NCBI RefSeq assembly: GCF_012863495.1
Contig: NZ_JAAVJL010000001.1
Coordinates: 1,798,001-1,862,000 of the forward strand
From: Pseudanabaena yagii GIHE-NHR1
GTDB lineage: Bacteria > Cyanobacteriota > Cyanobacteriia > Pseudanabaenales > Pseudanabaenaceae
DNA length: 64,000 bases
Direction of reading: 5' to 3'
The notes below the pieces were generated by a model. That model worked only from the letters and a program-made list of their open reading frames with translations. It ran no database searches and was not told the DNA's origin. This document shows positions 43,988 through 53,173 of the stretch, piece after piece. The translations under genes were made by a program, and so were the position numbers. The stretch's first letter is position 1, and each line of letters starts with the position of its first letter.

Positions 43988-44473
43988 CTAGTCAGGTTGA
44001 GGATAAAAGTCTAAATCTAGTATTTCGAGAATACTAAAAGGACAAGCGACTGGAAAAGTTGCCAATGCTAAGTTTGTCTCCACCATTGCCTCACGCCGAG
44101 CGCGTTGATAGGTTTTGTCTATCCATTCGCGATCGCTAAGAAATCGTCTCAAACTGGGGCTTTCTTCTAAATATTCATCTATATTCAATCGTTCGCGATT
44201 GATGGTGATTTTCCAGCTATGGCTTTGGCGATCGCTTTGATATTTCCATTTGAGTAAGTGCATTAATATCAATCTCAGTGAGCTTTGTAAGGCGTGTTGT
44301 TGACTTTTGCCCAAGTCTATTATTTCCTCTATTAAGTTTTCTAGGTCTAGGTCTTGCCATTGCTGCGATCGCAAAAGTTCTACGGTTTCTTCTGTCCAAG
44401 CCAAAAAATCACTATTATACAAATCTCGTTTTTTAGTTGGAGTTAATAGATCCATTTTTTTGCGCTCAATCAA
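43988..44473 (-). CDS. DUF29-family protein
   Basis: 161 residues. The family pattern is visible: LYNSDFLAWTEETVELLRSQQWQDLDLENLIEEIIDLGKSQQHAL then HLLKWKYQSDRQSHSW. DUF29 proteins are abundant in cyanobacteria and have no known function. Starts from the first Met or Met7. Located 8 bp upstream of the HNH gene. Confidence 0.88.
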   Translation of the reverse strand: MIERKKMDLLTPTKKRDLYNSDFLAWTEETVELLRSQQWQDLDLENLIEEIIDLGKSQQHALQSSLRLILMHLLKWKYQSDRQSHSWKITINRERLNIDEYLEESPSLRRFLSDREWIDKTYQRARREAMVETNLALATFPVACPFSILEILDLDFYPQPD

Positions 44474-44488
44474 TCTTGATTAAAAATA

Positions 44489-44845
44489 TTATAATTCCGC
44501 AGTCTTACGAATTTCATCTAATGGACTGTCAAAATTTTCAACAGTTTCTTCTGTAGATGATTCATCAGGAATAAATTGCAATTCTATTTTTAGCCTAATT
44601 TTCCCAAATCTCCAACCTGTTTGTTGAGTTGTCATCACACGGCATGAAATACCTTCTTTTAAAAGTCCTATTGCTTCAGAAGAAAGTCCTATAACTCTAG
44701 ATATGCCATCCACAAATTCGCCAAATTCAAATAATCTAGCAATATTAAATCTCTACTCAATATTATAGACAGGGCTACCATATCCATCATCTTCAGTCAA
44801 ACAAACAACATCATCTGAGTTTAAAATTTCTACTTTTTCATTCAT
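44489..44845 (-). pseudogene. KGK-domain gene interrupted by an in-frame amber codon
   Basis: Read from ATG at 44845: 30 codons (MNEKVEILNSDDVVCLTEDD..NIE), then TAG at 44753-44755, and the same frame continues without further interruption to 44489 (RFNIARLFEFGEFVDGI... to the end FIPDE..SPLDEIRKT). The two parts together make a protein collinear with the intact paralogue at 44885-45220. Either a recent nonsense mutation or, less likely, translational readthrough or a start at the internal Met. Confidence 0.7.
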
Positions 44846-44884
44846 AACTAACTCATCCTGTTTGATGATAACCTCATGTGAATC

Positions 44885-45220
44885 CTAAATAGAGGTATTA
44901 CGAATCTCATCTAATGGGTTTTTAGATTCTGCGGTTGGCAAATCATCAATTTCAGGAATGAAATGTAATCCCAGCTTTACTTTGCCTTTAATCCAACCTT
45001 TTTGGCGGGTTGTCATTACACGACAAGCAATTCCTTCCCTCAAAGCAATTTTAGCTTCTTCATCAATATTTAATGGCTCAACCAAAGACTCGATAAAATC
45101 TTCTACTTTAAATAAATATGCAATTTCTATGACATTGAGCAAATCATTAATAGGTTGGTTGCTAGAATCTCTAAGTTCTACAACATCTTCTGAGTGTAAA
45201 ATTTCAATATTGTCTATCAT
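44885..45220 (-). CDS. KGK-domain protein
   Basis: 111 residues. N-terminal NIEILHSEDVVEL, central helix, and C-terminal REGIACRVMTTRQKGWIKGKVKLGLHFIPE followed by NPLDEIRNTS, the KGK-domain pattern of cyanobacteria (function unknown). Tandem with a disrupted paralogue. Confidence 0.8.
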   Translation of the reverse strand: MIDNIEILHSEDVVELRDSSNQPINDLLNVIEIAYLFKVEDFIESLVEPLNIDEEAKIALREGIACRVMTTRQKGWIKGKVKLGLHFIPEIDDLPTAESKNPLDEIRNTSI

Positions 45221-45317
45221 ATTCTTCTAATTAATTAATCAAGTTAATTCTATAATTTTAAAACTGTATTTTGCAAGCATTCAACACTTATGCTGTTTTA
45301 CTTTAAATATTAATGCT

Positions 45318-45824
45318 CTAGATACTGTCTATTGATTTTATTGAAATATATAGTTTCATAGGATTTTGTGTAAATTGTTTAAAGCCATATTTTAGATAAA
45401 ACCTTGCTGCATTTTTATCCAAAGCTTCAGCAACAACAGCTAAAGATGCCACTTGTTTAGAAGCTGCGATCGCTTTTTTAAGAGTATCAAACAAAATAGC
45501 TGCTCCAAACCCTTTACCTTTGTGCTGGCTATCAATAGCAAGACGACCTAATAAAGTTGCAGGTAATTGTGGATATCTTGGCAAACTTTTTGCAAAAGAT
45601 TGATCTAAATTTTCAATCTCGACAGTATAAGAAGAAAGTGTGTAGTAACCCAAAATATTTAATTTAGGATCAACATCATCAATCAACGCAAATACAGTCG
45701 ATACCTTTCGCTTAATGTCCTGAGATGCTTGCTTACGAATATAGTTATCTAGGCTCTCTTGTCCACAATAAAAATTTGTCCGACAATGCCTACGACTATC
45801 AAAAACTTCTATTCTGAGAACCAT
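45318..45824 (-). CDS. GNAT acetyltransferase toxin (TacT-like)
   Basis: 168 residues with the GNAT fold: FYCGQESLDNYIRKQA near the start (the TacT family marker), ATLLGRLAIDSQHKGKGFGAAIL (acetyl-CoA pyrophosphate loop Q/R-x2-G-x-G/A) and the terminal ARFYLKYGF. Family members acetylate aminoacyl-tRNA and stop translation. Start overlaps by one base the stop of the antitoxin. Confidence 0.9.
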   Translation of the reverse strand: MVLRIEVFDSRRHCRTNFYCGQESLDNYIRKQASQDIKRKVSTVFALIDDVDPKLNILGYYTLSSYTVEIENLDQSFAKSLPRYPQLPATLLGRLAIDSQHKGKGFGAAILFDTLKKAIAASKQVASLAVVAEALDKNAARFYLKYGFKQFTQNPMKLYISIKSIDSI

Positions 45825-46111
45825 TAACTTGAAATTAATTGCTCATGGATTAAAGCTGCCTTTTTGAGAGCATCATTTGGTACTGTCGGATTGAGTAAAG
45901 CATCAACAAAAGCTTGACTATCTTCAAGATTCAGTTTGAGCTTTTGATGTTTCTCAATGACTCGATAAGCCTCTGCTTGAACACTTGCAACAACAAAATC
46001 AGTTAGAGTGCGTCCTTCCAGATCAGCAGCTTTTTGCAGTAACAATTTAGTTTCTGGACTGATCCGAGCTTCAAGTCTGGAGATCGCTTTCGGGGAGTTT
46101 AAATTAATCAT
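45824..46111 (-). CDS. DUF1778 antitoxin (TacA-like)
   Basis: 95 residues. RHH N-terminus (SRLEARISPETKLLLQKAADLEGRTLTDFVVASV) and a C-terminal toxin-neutralising tail with LNLEDSQAFVDALLNP. Pairs with the GNAT toxin next to it as a type II toxin-antitoxin unit, and probably represses its own promoter in 46112-46274. Confidence 0.9.
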   Translation of the reverse strand: MINLNSPKAISRLEARISPETKLLLQKAADLEGRTLTDFVVASVQAEAYRVIEKHQKLKLNLEDSQAFVDALLNPTVPNDALKKAALIHEQLISS

Positions 46112-46274
46112 ATTTACTCTTATTCTGCCTCAATAAATTGGGCTACTTTTAGAGCGTTTTAATCTACAAGCACTATAAATATATACGGCATAATGCCGTA
46201 TGTCAAACAAAACTCCATCTAATCTAGAATAGTTTTTGGGTATGAACTTTCTATCTCTTATAGAGGTTTAGGTA

Positions 46275-46865
46275 ATGGCGATCGCATCAGAGCAACATCA
46301 AAATTTAGAACCAACTAGATCGTTAAGCACAAATCACTTATCAATCGAAGAGTTTTTGACTTTGCCAGAAACTAAGCCTGCAAGTGAATATATTGACGGT
46401 CAAATTTATCAGAAACCTATGCCACAGTTTCAGCACAGCACCTTTCAGATAGAAATTGCGACTGCGATTAATTTGATTGGTAAACCTCAAAAATTTGCTT
46501 TTGCTTTTCCTGAGTTGCGCTGTAATTTTGGCGATATATCGATTGTGCCTGATATTGCGGTGATGCGTTGGGCGAATATCCCTTTTTTAGAAAACAAACG
46601 AGTTGCTAACGTAGCTCCTGATTGGATTATTGAGATTCTTTCACCAGATCAGTCGCCTTTGCGGGTAATGAACAAAATCAGTTCTGCTATTACCAATGGT
46701 TCTGAGATTAGTTGGCTGATTTCTCCAGCCCAAGATTTTATTATGGTTTATCAAGGCGATCGCTTTCCCGAAAAGATGAGTGGAAAGGATATTTTGCCAG
46801 TTTTGGATATTTTAAATTGGCAGGTAACAGTGGATGACGTATTTAATTTGTTGTGTTTGGGATAG
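46275..46865 (+). CDS. Uma2-family (DUF820) endonuclease-like protein
   Basis: 196 residues: LSIEEFLTLPETKPASEYIDGQIYQK at the start, then SIVPDIAVMRW (Asp of the PD-(D/E)xK fold), APDWIIEILSPDQSPLRVMNKI (Glu and Lys region) and the tail with SWLISPAQDFIMVYQ. Uma2 genes are greatly expanded in cyanobacteria and their targets are unknown. Full length, unlike the remnant at 12475-12702. Confidence 0.88.
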   Translation: MAIASEQHQNLEPTRSLSTNHLSIEEFLTLPETKPASEYIDGQIYQKPMPQFQHSTFQIEIATAINLIGKPQKFAFAFPELRCNFGDISIVPDIAVMRWANIPFLENKRVANVAPDWIIEILSPDQSPLRVMNKISSAITNGSEISWLISPAQDFIMVYQGDRFPEKMSGKDILPVLDILNWQVTVDDVFNLLCLG

Positions 46866-46872
46866 CAAAATG

Positions 46873-46911
46873 TTTGTTTGCATACAGTACTGAGATCTGT
46901 ATGCAAACAAA
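46873..46911. terminator. 15-bp hairpin between convergent genes
   Basis: Arms 46873-46887 and 46897-46911 are perfectly complementary with a 9-nt loop. It stands between Uma2 and the dynamin-like gene and ends at or next to both stops. Confidence 0.65.
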
Positions 46912-46915
46912 TCAT

Positions 46916-49402
46916 TTATACTTCTGAGTCGCTAGCTTCATCAATAACAAAAGACTCGGCATCAATTACATCAGAAATAACTGTGGGAATTAATAAATCA
47001 GACTCACTGATGATTGGCAGATTTTTACGGGATAAATCTAGTGCTTCTAAACATTGATTGATGCCAGAAACTGCTTCATTGTAAATAGCAATATTTTTCT
47101 CTACAGCAACTTGTAAACTGCGATTTTTATCAAGTTTAACTTGGGCTTCTCTCTCCAAAGTTTGTGCCAAATAATCACGCGCATGATCATATTGTTGCAA
47201 AATGGCATCTGATTGTTTGTCAGCACTTGCTAGCAAATGCGTACTCAAAGTTTGATTAATTGACTGGCGGAAAGTGCGAATAATCGTATCTTTAACCTTC
47301 AGTTCAAAATCAAGCTTTAACAACTGCCGAATTGCTGGCTCCGCTTCGATCATGCTTTGATAGTCATAGCCACGACAGGCTTGTTGCAAGGTTTGGCGCA
47401 ACTGATAGATGGAGTTAGTCCCTTCTGCATAAAACTCTGGACGTTCGCGCACATAGCGATCGCATTCTGTCCGCGCCTCATTGACCAAAGCATCAGATGC
47501 CGTGATAGCGAGCTTTTCGAGACGAGATTCGATGCCCCCATCATTGCCCAATAGGCGATAGAGTTCTCGATAATATTCCGTTTTCTTAATTGACTCAATC
47601 AAGTTTTGGAAGAAGTTTTCCACAATCCTTTGTGAATTCTCCACCAACACATCTTCTAGCTCATTGGCTAAGTAGTAGAAACCCTCTGCCAAAATCCCCA
47701 TCACAGGCACAACGGAATTACGGCGGTGACTAGCTTGGGCGCGTTGATGTACCTCAGCAACGGAGAAATAACCAATCAACTCATCCAAACGCCGCACCAT
47801 ATTCTCTTTGAGTCTGCGATAGTCTGCCTCCAAACCTTGATTTTTATTGCTTGCCACCGCATCATTTAACTCTTGAGCAATATGTTCACGCAGGCGATCG
47901 CCAATTTGCTTGAGGTCGTGACCCAGCTTTTGCAACTCCTGCAATTTAATTGCTTCAATATCGCGAGGCTGGCTCTCTAACTTGTGCCATGCTTCTAGAT
48001 AAAACTGGCGCAGGTCAATACAAATGGGCTGTAAGTCATCGGCAAGATCGGCAAATAATAGGGGACGCTTCTCATTGGTCAAATAGTGAGTAATCGCATT
48101 GCGAAATTCCTCAATTCCACTATCCTTAATCAGTTGCTCGATTAGCCCTGTTCCTAATTCCCCTAACAAGCGGATATATTTCTCATTCTTGATACTGGTT
48201 TGTAGGACATTGTAAGGAATTGGGAACTTGTCAATATCCAACTTACCTGAAACCAAGCAATAGCTATTGAACTCATTCACAAACTGCGGTGTGCCTTCAT
48301 CACCACCCACTGACTTCACACTTTCGGCAAAAATAGAATCTAAACCGAAGCGATCGCCAGTACTAGTATGTCGAATTTGACTGCCATAGAAACCAAGTAA
48401 ACCGCTAGTTTTATAGATTTTTGAGCTATTGCGAAATTGACTGGAAATTGTGTAATTCAGGCGATCGCGCAGTTGATCGTTAGTCCAAGTTTCATCAATA
48501 CGATTGAAGACATAAAATACGCGATCGCGAATACCTGCATTACCTTGGATCTTTTCGCTGAGTTCCGTTTCTTCGGAAGTAAGTTCTCCAGTTGCTGCGG
48601 TTTTCAGCACAAAGACCACTGCGGAAGTATCAGGATTTTCAATCTTCTCAAAGGTCAAGGCTGCATCTTTTTTAACGGGCGCATCAATCCCGGGAGTGTC
48701 AATGATCACATTACCATCTTGCAAAAGTGGATGATTGCAATAATATTCCACACGCTTTAAAACTGCACTATTAGCGCCTCTTCTAGCATAGTCAGCAGCT
48801 TTTTTGAGATTCTCAAAGCCAAACTGTTCCATGGAATATGTCGCATTAGCGATCGAACTAATGCGATCGCGATTATTGATAAACCCCTCGATCAATAGAT
48901 TCAAGGCATCAGCATCTTTAGCCCGTTTCGACTTGCTCTTGCCCCCTTCCTGTTCAATTACAGATAAGGTCAAGGTCTGTAACTGTTTGAGTGATTCCAG
49001 TTGATTAATATTTGCTGGTGCATTCTGTCCAATTAACTGCGACAGGGTTTTAATTTGTTCGCGTACTTCCACTTCACTTAAAAAAGTTAAAACCACCCGT
49101 TCTTCACCAGCTTTGGCATGGGCGATTTTACATTCTGTCCCCGTCGCATGTCCCTCAGCACTATAAAGTAATTCCCGCTCTAAGAGTGCGTTAATCAACA
49201 TCGATTTACCCGCACTAAATGCCCCCGCAAATACAATCTCAAAGGTCGGCGCGATCGCTTTCCTTAGAGATGACTGCACAATGCTGCCGTCCTGTTGCGA
49301 TCGTAAGGTTGGCTCCTGTTGCAAAAGTTGCAAGATTGATTCAACCTGTGATTGTAAATCTTGACATTGTGGAAAACTATCAATCAAAGTCATAAATACC
49401 AC
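46916..49402 (-). CDS. Bacterial dynamin-like GTPase
   Basis: 828 residues. G1: GAFSAGKS (60-67). G3: IDTPGIDAP (about 237). G4: FNRIDETW (about 308). The rest is helical with coiled-coil stretches and a hydrophobic part around 575-590 (SVVPVMGILAEGFYYLANEL). Bacterial dynamin-like proteins remodel or guard membranes and some take part in phage defence. It is encoded alone, not as the usual tandem pair, so it would have to act as a homo-oligomer. Confidence 0.85.
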   Translation of the reverse strand: MVFMTLIDSFPQCQDLQSQVESILQLLQQEPTLRSQQDGSIVQSSLRKAIAPTFEIVFAGAFSAGKSMLINALLERELLYSAEGHATGTECKIAHAKAGEERVVLTFLSEVEVREQIKTLSQLIGQNAPANINQLESLKQLQTLTLSVIEQEGGKSKSKRAKDADALNLLIEGFINNRDRISSIANATYSMEQFGFENLKKAADYARRGANSAVLKRVEYYCNHPLLQDGNVIIDTPGIDAPVKKDAALTFEKIENPDTSAVVFVLKTAATGELTSEETELSEKIQGNAGIRDRVFYVFNRIDETWTNDQLRDRLNYTISSQFRNSSKIYKTSGLLGFYGSQIRHTSTGDRFGLDSIFAESVKSVGGDEGTPQFVNEFNSYCLVSGKLDIDKFPIPYNVLQTSIKNEKYIRLLGELGTGLIEQLIKDSGIEEFRNAITHYLTNEKRPLLFADLADDLQPICIDLRQFYLEAWHKLESQPRDIEAIKLQELQKLGHDLKQIGDRLREHIAQELNDAVASNKNQGLEADYRRLKENMVRRLDELIGYFSVAEVHQRAQASHRRNSVVPVMGILAEGFYYLANELEDVLVENSQRIVENFFQNLIESIKKTEYYRELYRLLGNDGGIESRLEKLAITASDALVNEARTECDRYVRERPEFYAEGTNSIYQLRQTLQQACRGYDYQSMIEAEPAIRQLLKLDFELKVKDTIIRTFRQSINQTLSTHLLASADKQSDAILQQYDHARDYLAQTLEREAQVKLDKNRSLQVAVEKNIAIYNEAVSGINQCLEALDLSRKNLPIISESDLLIPTVISDVIDAESFVIDEASDSEV

Positions 49403-49517
49403 TACTTCGTTTATTAAGAGAAGAAATCCCGAAGCCCCACCACAAATATATCATCCCTTAATCTCATAAAATCCAGTATTGTCGAGCAATTCTCAATCTT
49501 TGATTAGTTTAGAACCC

Positions 49518-49566
49518 ATAGAAATTTTTAAAAGCATGGCTTCGCCATGCTTTTAAAAATTTCTAT
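49518..49566. repeat. 23-bp perfect hairpin with TTC loop
   Basis: Arms 49518-49540 and 49544-49566. Lies between the divergent dynamin-like and bolA genes. Confidence 0.65.
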
Positions 49567-49653
49567 GCCCTACTTCAAGATTCAACAGGCTGTACTTCTA
49601 AAAAATAAATATTAAACTATTAAACTAAAGCAATAACCAATCACTAAAAAGCA

Positions 49654-49950
49654 ATGGATACCATCACCACCATCAAAAATACCTTGGCAGAAAAAATCGG
49701 CGCTACTTTTGTTGAAATCGAAGATCGTAGCGATTTGCATAAACATCATCAGGGAAGAATGAATTCCCCAGTTGGCAGTGGTCATTATGACGCGATCATT
49801 GTTTCAGAAAGTTTTGCAGGTAAAACGATGATGCAGCAACATCGTATGGTCTATGCAGCGCTCGCCGATCAAATGCAAACGACAATTCATGCACTAGCCT
49901 TAAAAACCTACACTCCCGAACAATGGCAACAACTTAATACAAATACCTAA
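49654..49950 (+). CDS. BolA-family protein
   Basis: 98 residues. The family pattern LHKHHQGR...GHYDAIIVSESFAGKTMMQQHRMVYAALADQM is complete, with the conserved HHxGR and RM. BolA proteins act with monothiol glutaredoxins in iron-sulfur regulation. 21 bp before the NERD gene. Confidence 0.93.
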   Translation: MDTITTIKNTLAEKIGATFVEIEDRSDLHKHHQGRMNSPVGSGHYDAIIVSESFAGKTMMQQHRMVYAALADQMQTTIHALALKTYTPEQWQQLNTNT

Positions 49951-49971
49951 ATTTATACTTGATTTATTTTT

Positions 49972-50601
49972 ATGTCTAAATTCAGTCGCCATGCTGGGAA
50001 AAATATACGGGAACTTGCTATGCGAAGAAGAGCAGAAGCTTTTGCAAGTTATATTACGGCAGGATTGATAGGTGTTATCTGGATAAATTCAATTACTTCT
50101 ATTTTTTCTGTGCCATTGATCATCATAGCCATTGGATTGATTGCGAATGGAGCTTTTTTATGGAAGAGAGCGAATCATGCGGATCAAGGAGCTAAGGGAG
50201 AAGAGGATATTGCTCAAGCGATCGCACAATTAGAGAATCAGGACTGGCAAATTGAGTATGGGATTCAGTTGGGAAATCGATTAGGTGATCTTGATATTTT
50301 TTGCATTTCTCCTCAAGGCAAAGCCTTTGCGATCGATGTGAAATCCCACAGAGGAGAAGTCATCACCGATGGGAAAGAGTTATATCGGCGGATGGGAAAC
50401 AAGAAATATCCATTTGAAAAGAACTTTATCCAACAAGTGATAAAACAGGCTTTACAGATCAAGCAACAAAAAGATTTACCTTTTGTAACTCCCATCGTTG
50501 CCTTTTCCACAGCGAGGGTATCAATTCAAGGGGATAAGTTAAAAAATGTGTATGTTGTCGAAAAAGCAAAATTGGTATCGCTTTTAAAATCTCTTGGATA
50601 A
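49972..50601 (+). CDS. Membrane protein with NERD nuclease-related domain
   Basis: 209 residues. Two membrane helices (about 28-64) are followed by a NERD domain: GAKGEEDIAQAIAQL, GNRLGDLDIFCISPQGKAFAIDVKSHRGEV, with Asp of DLDIF and D-x-K as PD-(D/E)xK-like active-site residues. NERD proteins are found with defence and mobile elements; this one faces the cytoplasm from the membrane. Confidence 0.85.
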   Translation: MSKFSRHAGKNIRELAMRRRAEAFASYITAGLIGVIWINSITSIFSVPLIIIAIGLIANGAFLWKRANHADQGAKGEEDIAQAIAQLENQDWQIEYGIQLGNRLGDLDIFCISPQGKAFAIDVKSHRGEVITDGKELYRRMGNKKYPFEKNFIQQVIKQALQIKQQKDLPFVTPIVAFSTARVSIQGDKLKNVYVVEKAKLVSLLKSLG

Positions 50602-50614
50602 AGAATGAAGAATC

Positions 50615-50653
50615 AAAAATTTGTGGCGCGGCGGAGCCGCGCCACAAATTTTT
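50615..50653. repeat. Dispersed hairpin (TGTGGCGC core) after the NERD gene
   Basis: Arms 50615-50632 and 50636-50653 with loop GGA. Shares the AAAAATTTGTGGCGC...GGTTCT core with the MITE-like family but lacks its ends. Confidence 0.65.
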
Positions 50654-50732
50654 TGGTTCTTTATTAAATTGCAGAACCTTATGTACCTAATTCGTACTAA
50701 GTTTAAGTAGCAAAGTTCTGGACAATTGGTAA

Positions 50733-51404
50733 ATGGAAAACGAAACTACCCCTACAACTACCAAAGATAACGAAAAGGCTCAAGGCGGTAATCATCTTCT
50801 ATATATGATGTTTAAGTGGCTAGTGGTACGTCCACTGCTGTATTTGTTTTACCAAGAGCGTATTTACGGCACTGAAAATGTGCCACTCACTGGCAATCTC
50901 ATCGTGGTTAGTAACCATGCTAGTGACTTTGATCCTTTGATCGTTGGTAGCTGTATGGCGCGTCCTGTTGCTTTTATGGCAAAGGAAGAATTGTTTGAAA
51001 TACCAGTGTTAAAGCAAGCTATTACAGCTTTTGGGGCGTACCCAGTAAAACGTGGGGCAGGTGATCGCGCCGCAATTAGATCGGCGATCGAGTCAATTAA
51101 TAAGGGCTGGGCGACGGGTATTTTCTTGGAAGGGACACGCACCCTTGATGGCAAGATTACAAATCCTAAATTAGGAGCAGCAATGATTGCCTCGAAAACC
51201 AATGCACCTTTTTTGCCTGTATGTGTGTGGGGCACGGAGACGATTTTACCGAAAGGAGCCAAATTTCCTAAATTATTTCAACCTGTGACGGTGCGGATCG
51301 GGGAGTTGATTCCTGCACCAGAGTCAGGCGATCGCGCTACCCTTGAGGCATATACACAAAAATGTGCGGATGCAATTAACGCACTCCACGCATTAGGCAG
51401 ATAA
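50733..51404 (+). CDS. plsC: 1-acyl-sn-glycerol-3-phosphate acyltransferase
   Basis: 223 residues. Motif I SNHASDFDPL (His62, Asp67), motif III-like FLEGTRTLDG, and a hydrophobic segment near the N-terminus, as in PlsC/LPLAT. Makes phosphatidic acid from lysophosphatidic acid at the inner membrane. Followed by a strong terminator. Confidence 0.92.
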   Translation: MENETTPTTTKDNEKAQGGNHLLYMMFKWLVVRPLLYLFYQERIYGTENVPLTGNLIVVSNHASDFDPLIVGSCMARPVAFMAKEELFEIPVLKQAITAFGAYPVKRGAGDRAAIRSAIESINKGWATGIFLEGTRTLDGKITNPKLGAAMIASKTNAPFLPVCVWGTETILPKGAKFPKLFQPVTVRIGELIPAPESGDRATLEAYTQKCADAINALHALGR

Positions 51405-51435
51405 AAAAAATCCCCGCTTCGCGGGGATTTTTTTT
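51403..51435 (+). terminator. plsC terminator
   Basis: Perfect 15-bp arms 51403-51417 and 51421-51435 around TTC, A8/T8 flanks, overlapping the plsC stop codon. Confidence 0.8.
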
Positions 51436-51446
51436 AGGGTAATCCT

Positions 51447-51501
51447 AAAAAGGAAAGGAGGAGGGGCGGCGCGAAGCGCCGCCCCTCCTCCTTTCCTTTT
51501 T
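51447..51501 (-). terminator. 26-bp perfect hairpin, likely ycf48 terminator
   Basis: Arms 51447-51472 and 51476-51501 with loop GAA; GC-rich core with T-run on the minus-strand side. Longest hairpin in the window. Lies 13 bp beyond the ycf48 stop. Confidence 0.75.
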
Positions 51502-51514
51502 TAGCACGATTTTT

Positions 51515-52516
51515 TTAGTCTGGGGAATAGGCTAGCAATGTGCCATTTTGTCCAACTACGAAACCGCGATCGCGCGAGAAAAAGTAAAGCTTGTAAAGGT
51601 TTGCGCCTGCATTTGCTGCGGACTCATCACGCTTCCAAGTTTTGCCACCATCTTCGCTATGGAGCAATCTTGAACTACCACCAGAAATCCAGACATTCTG
51701 TTCATCTTGGTAGGCAAGATCGAGCAGACCAAACCCGCCACCATCTTTAGGAGTTTGCTTTTTGTCCCATTTATCAAACTCGGCAACTTCACTAAATTGA
51801 ACTTGACCGCCACGATTGAGCATCCAGAGGCGATTATCGGGAGTATAGCCCATGTTCTGCACACGGCGAGAGCTATTGCGATTGTGCTGAATCCAAGTCA
51901 TATCGCCTGGTTGCCATGTGGAATAAAAGTTGCCATTAGCCGAAATAGCTACATAACGACCATCATCACTACGGTTGAGGTTACGTGCATTACCAACGGC
52001 TTGGGTAACTAAAGCTCTCCAGTTTTGACCACCATCTTGAGTATTATAAATTGCGCCTAAGTCAGTGACCATTTCCGCAGAGTTGCGACCTTGAGCCACA
52101 ATCTTAAAGGGATCTCCAGGGAGTTTGGAGCTAAGCCCGATGCGTGACCAAGACTGACCATTATCAGTAGTATGGAGCAAAAGAGCGGGCTGACCTGTAA
52201 TCCAACCTTCGTTACCAGAGAAGCTGATCGATGAGAAACGATAGATGCCGTCGCCGAGGTCGAGTTGACGCTCTTCCCAAGTTTTGCCCCCGTCGGTTGA
52301 TTCTAGTAAAGTTGCCTCAGTGCCAACTAACCAGCCGTGATTTGGTTCATTTTTGTCAAACCAGAGATCGAGAGGTGTGATGGCTACGGGTAGATCCACT
52401 TTGTGCCAGTTGCCATGATTTGCGGAGGCACTAGGCATTGCTACGCCCAATAGGGTCACGCAGAGCAATACACAAACAACTAAGGAGCTAAGAAAGCGTT
52501 TTATGCTTTTTTTCAT
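51515..52516 (-). CDS. ycf48: Photosystem II assembly factor Ycf48 (HCF136)
   Basis: 333 residues. Signal peptide (residues 1-32, MKKSIKRFLSSLVVCVLL... to SASA) for the lumen. A seven-bladed beta-propeller follows with repeated blades of the type WLVGTEATLLESTDGGKTWEER, YNTQDGGQNWRAL and LLHSEDGGKTWKR. Ycf48 binds pre-D1 and helps form PSII reaction centres. It is downstream of membrane rubredoxin rubA, its conserved partner, but psbEFLJ is not adjacent: plsC follows convergently. Confidence 0.95.
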   Translation of the reverse strand: MKKSIKRFLSSLVVCVLLCVTLLGVAMPSASANHGNWHKVDLPVAITPLDLWFDKNEPNHGWLVGTEATLLESTDGGKTWEERQLDLGDGIYRFSSISFSGNEGWITGQPALLLHTTDNGQSWSRIGLSSKLPGDPFKIVAQGRNSAEMVTDLGAIYNTQDGGQNWRALVTQAVGNARNLNRSDDGRYVAISANGNFYSTWQPGDMTWIQHNRNSSRRVQNMGYTPDNRLWMLNRGGQVQFSEVAEFDKWDKKQTPKDGGGFGLLDLAYQDEQNVWISGGSSRLLHSEDGGKTWKRDESAANAGANLYKLYFFSRDRGFVVGQNGTLLAYSPD

Positions 52517-52591
52517 AAAAAATTAATAAAAGTCCGTAAATTTATAATGCTGAATAATGCCGAATGAATATCGAATTAGTTAATTAAGTAA

Positions 52592-52993
52592 TTAATCGAG
52601 TGCGTAAAGACTGATAAAGAAAATGACGGCAAGCGCCAATGATCCAAAGATAAGTAGGTTCTTTTGGTTAGGTGTTAGGACATTAACGCCAAAGCCATAG
52701 CCAAGGTTTTCGGTAAATCCTGAAGGCTTGGAGGCAACACCAATATCTGAGAATGATTTTTTCTTGGTGTTACAGACGGGGCAACGCCAATCTTCGGCAA
52801 TTTCTTCAAAGGGTGTACCCGCAGGAATATTCCGTTTGGCATCACCGATTGATGGTTCGTATATATAGCCGCATACGCCACATTCATGACGATGGGGTTC
52901 TTCTTTGACTTCTGGGGCTTCGACTATGGTGATATTGAGTACGGGCTTAGTTTCTGCGTCAGAGGTTTCCGTATTTATTGATTCGGGTTCCAT
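52592..52993 (-). CDS. rubA: Membrane-anchored rubredoxin RubA
   Basis: 133 residues. Rubredoxin iron site with C38-x2-C41 in CGVCGYIY and C71-x2-C74 in CPVCNTKK, then a linker and one membrane helix (about 112-131, NLLIFGSLALAVIFFISLYAL). Acts in PSII and PSI assembly. 75 bp upstream of ycf48, so probably co-transcribed. Confidence 0.95.
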   Translation of the reverse strand: MEPESINTETSDAETKPVLNITIVEAPEVKEEPHRHECGVCGYIYEPSIGDAKRNIPAGTPFEEIAEDWRCPVCNTKKKSFSDIGVASKPSGFTENLGYGFGVNVLTPNQKNLLIFGSLALAVIFFISLYALD

Positions 52994-53173
52994 GGGTTTG
53001 ATCGTTTTGAACGTATGGTTAAGCGATCGCTTGTCAATTCTGTTACAAATTATTACATCTTTTTGACAGGCTTGCCTAGCTGCCTAAAGTCTCACAAGTT
53101 TCCTGAAAATGAAACTTAAGTCTGAAATTTTAAAGTCTAGTAAAGTAAGGCTTATCAAATTTATCAGTCAATC

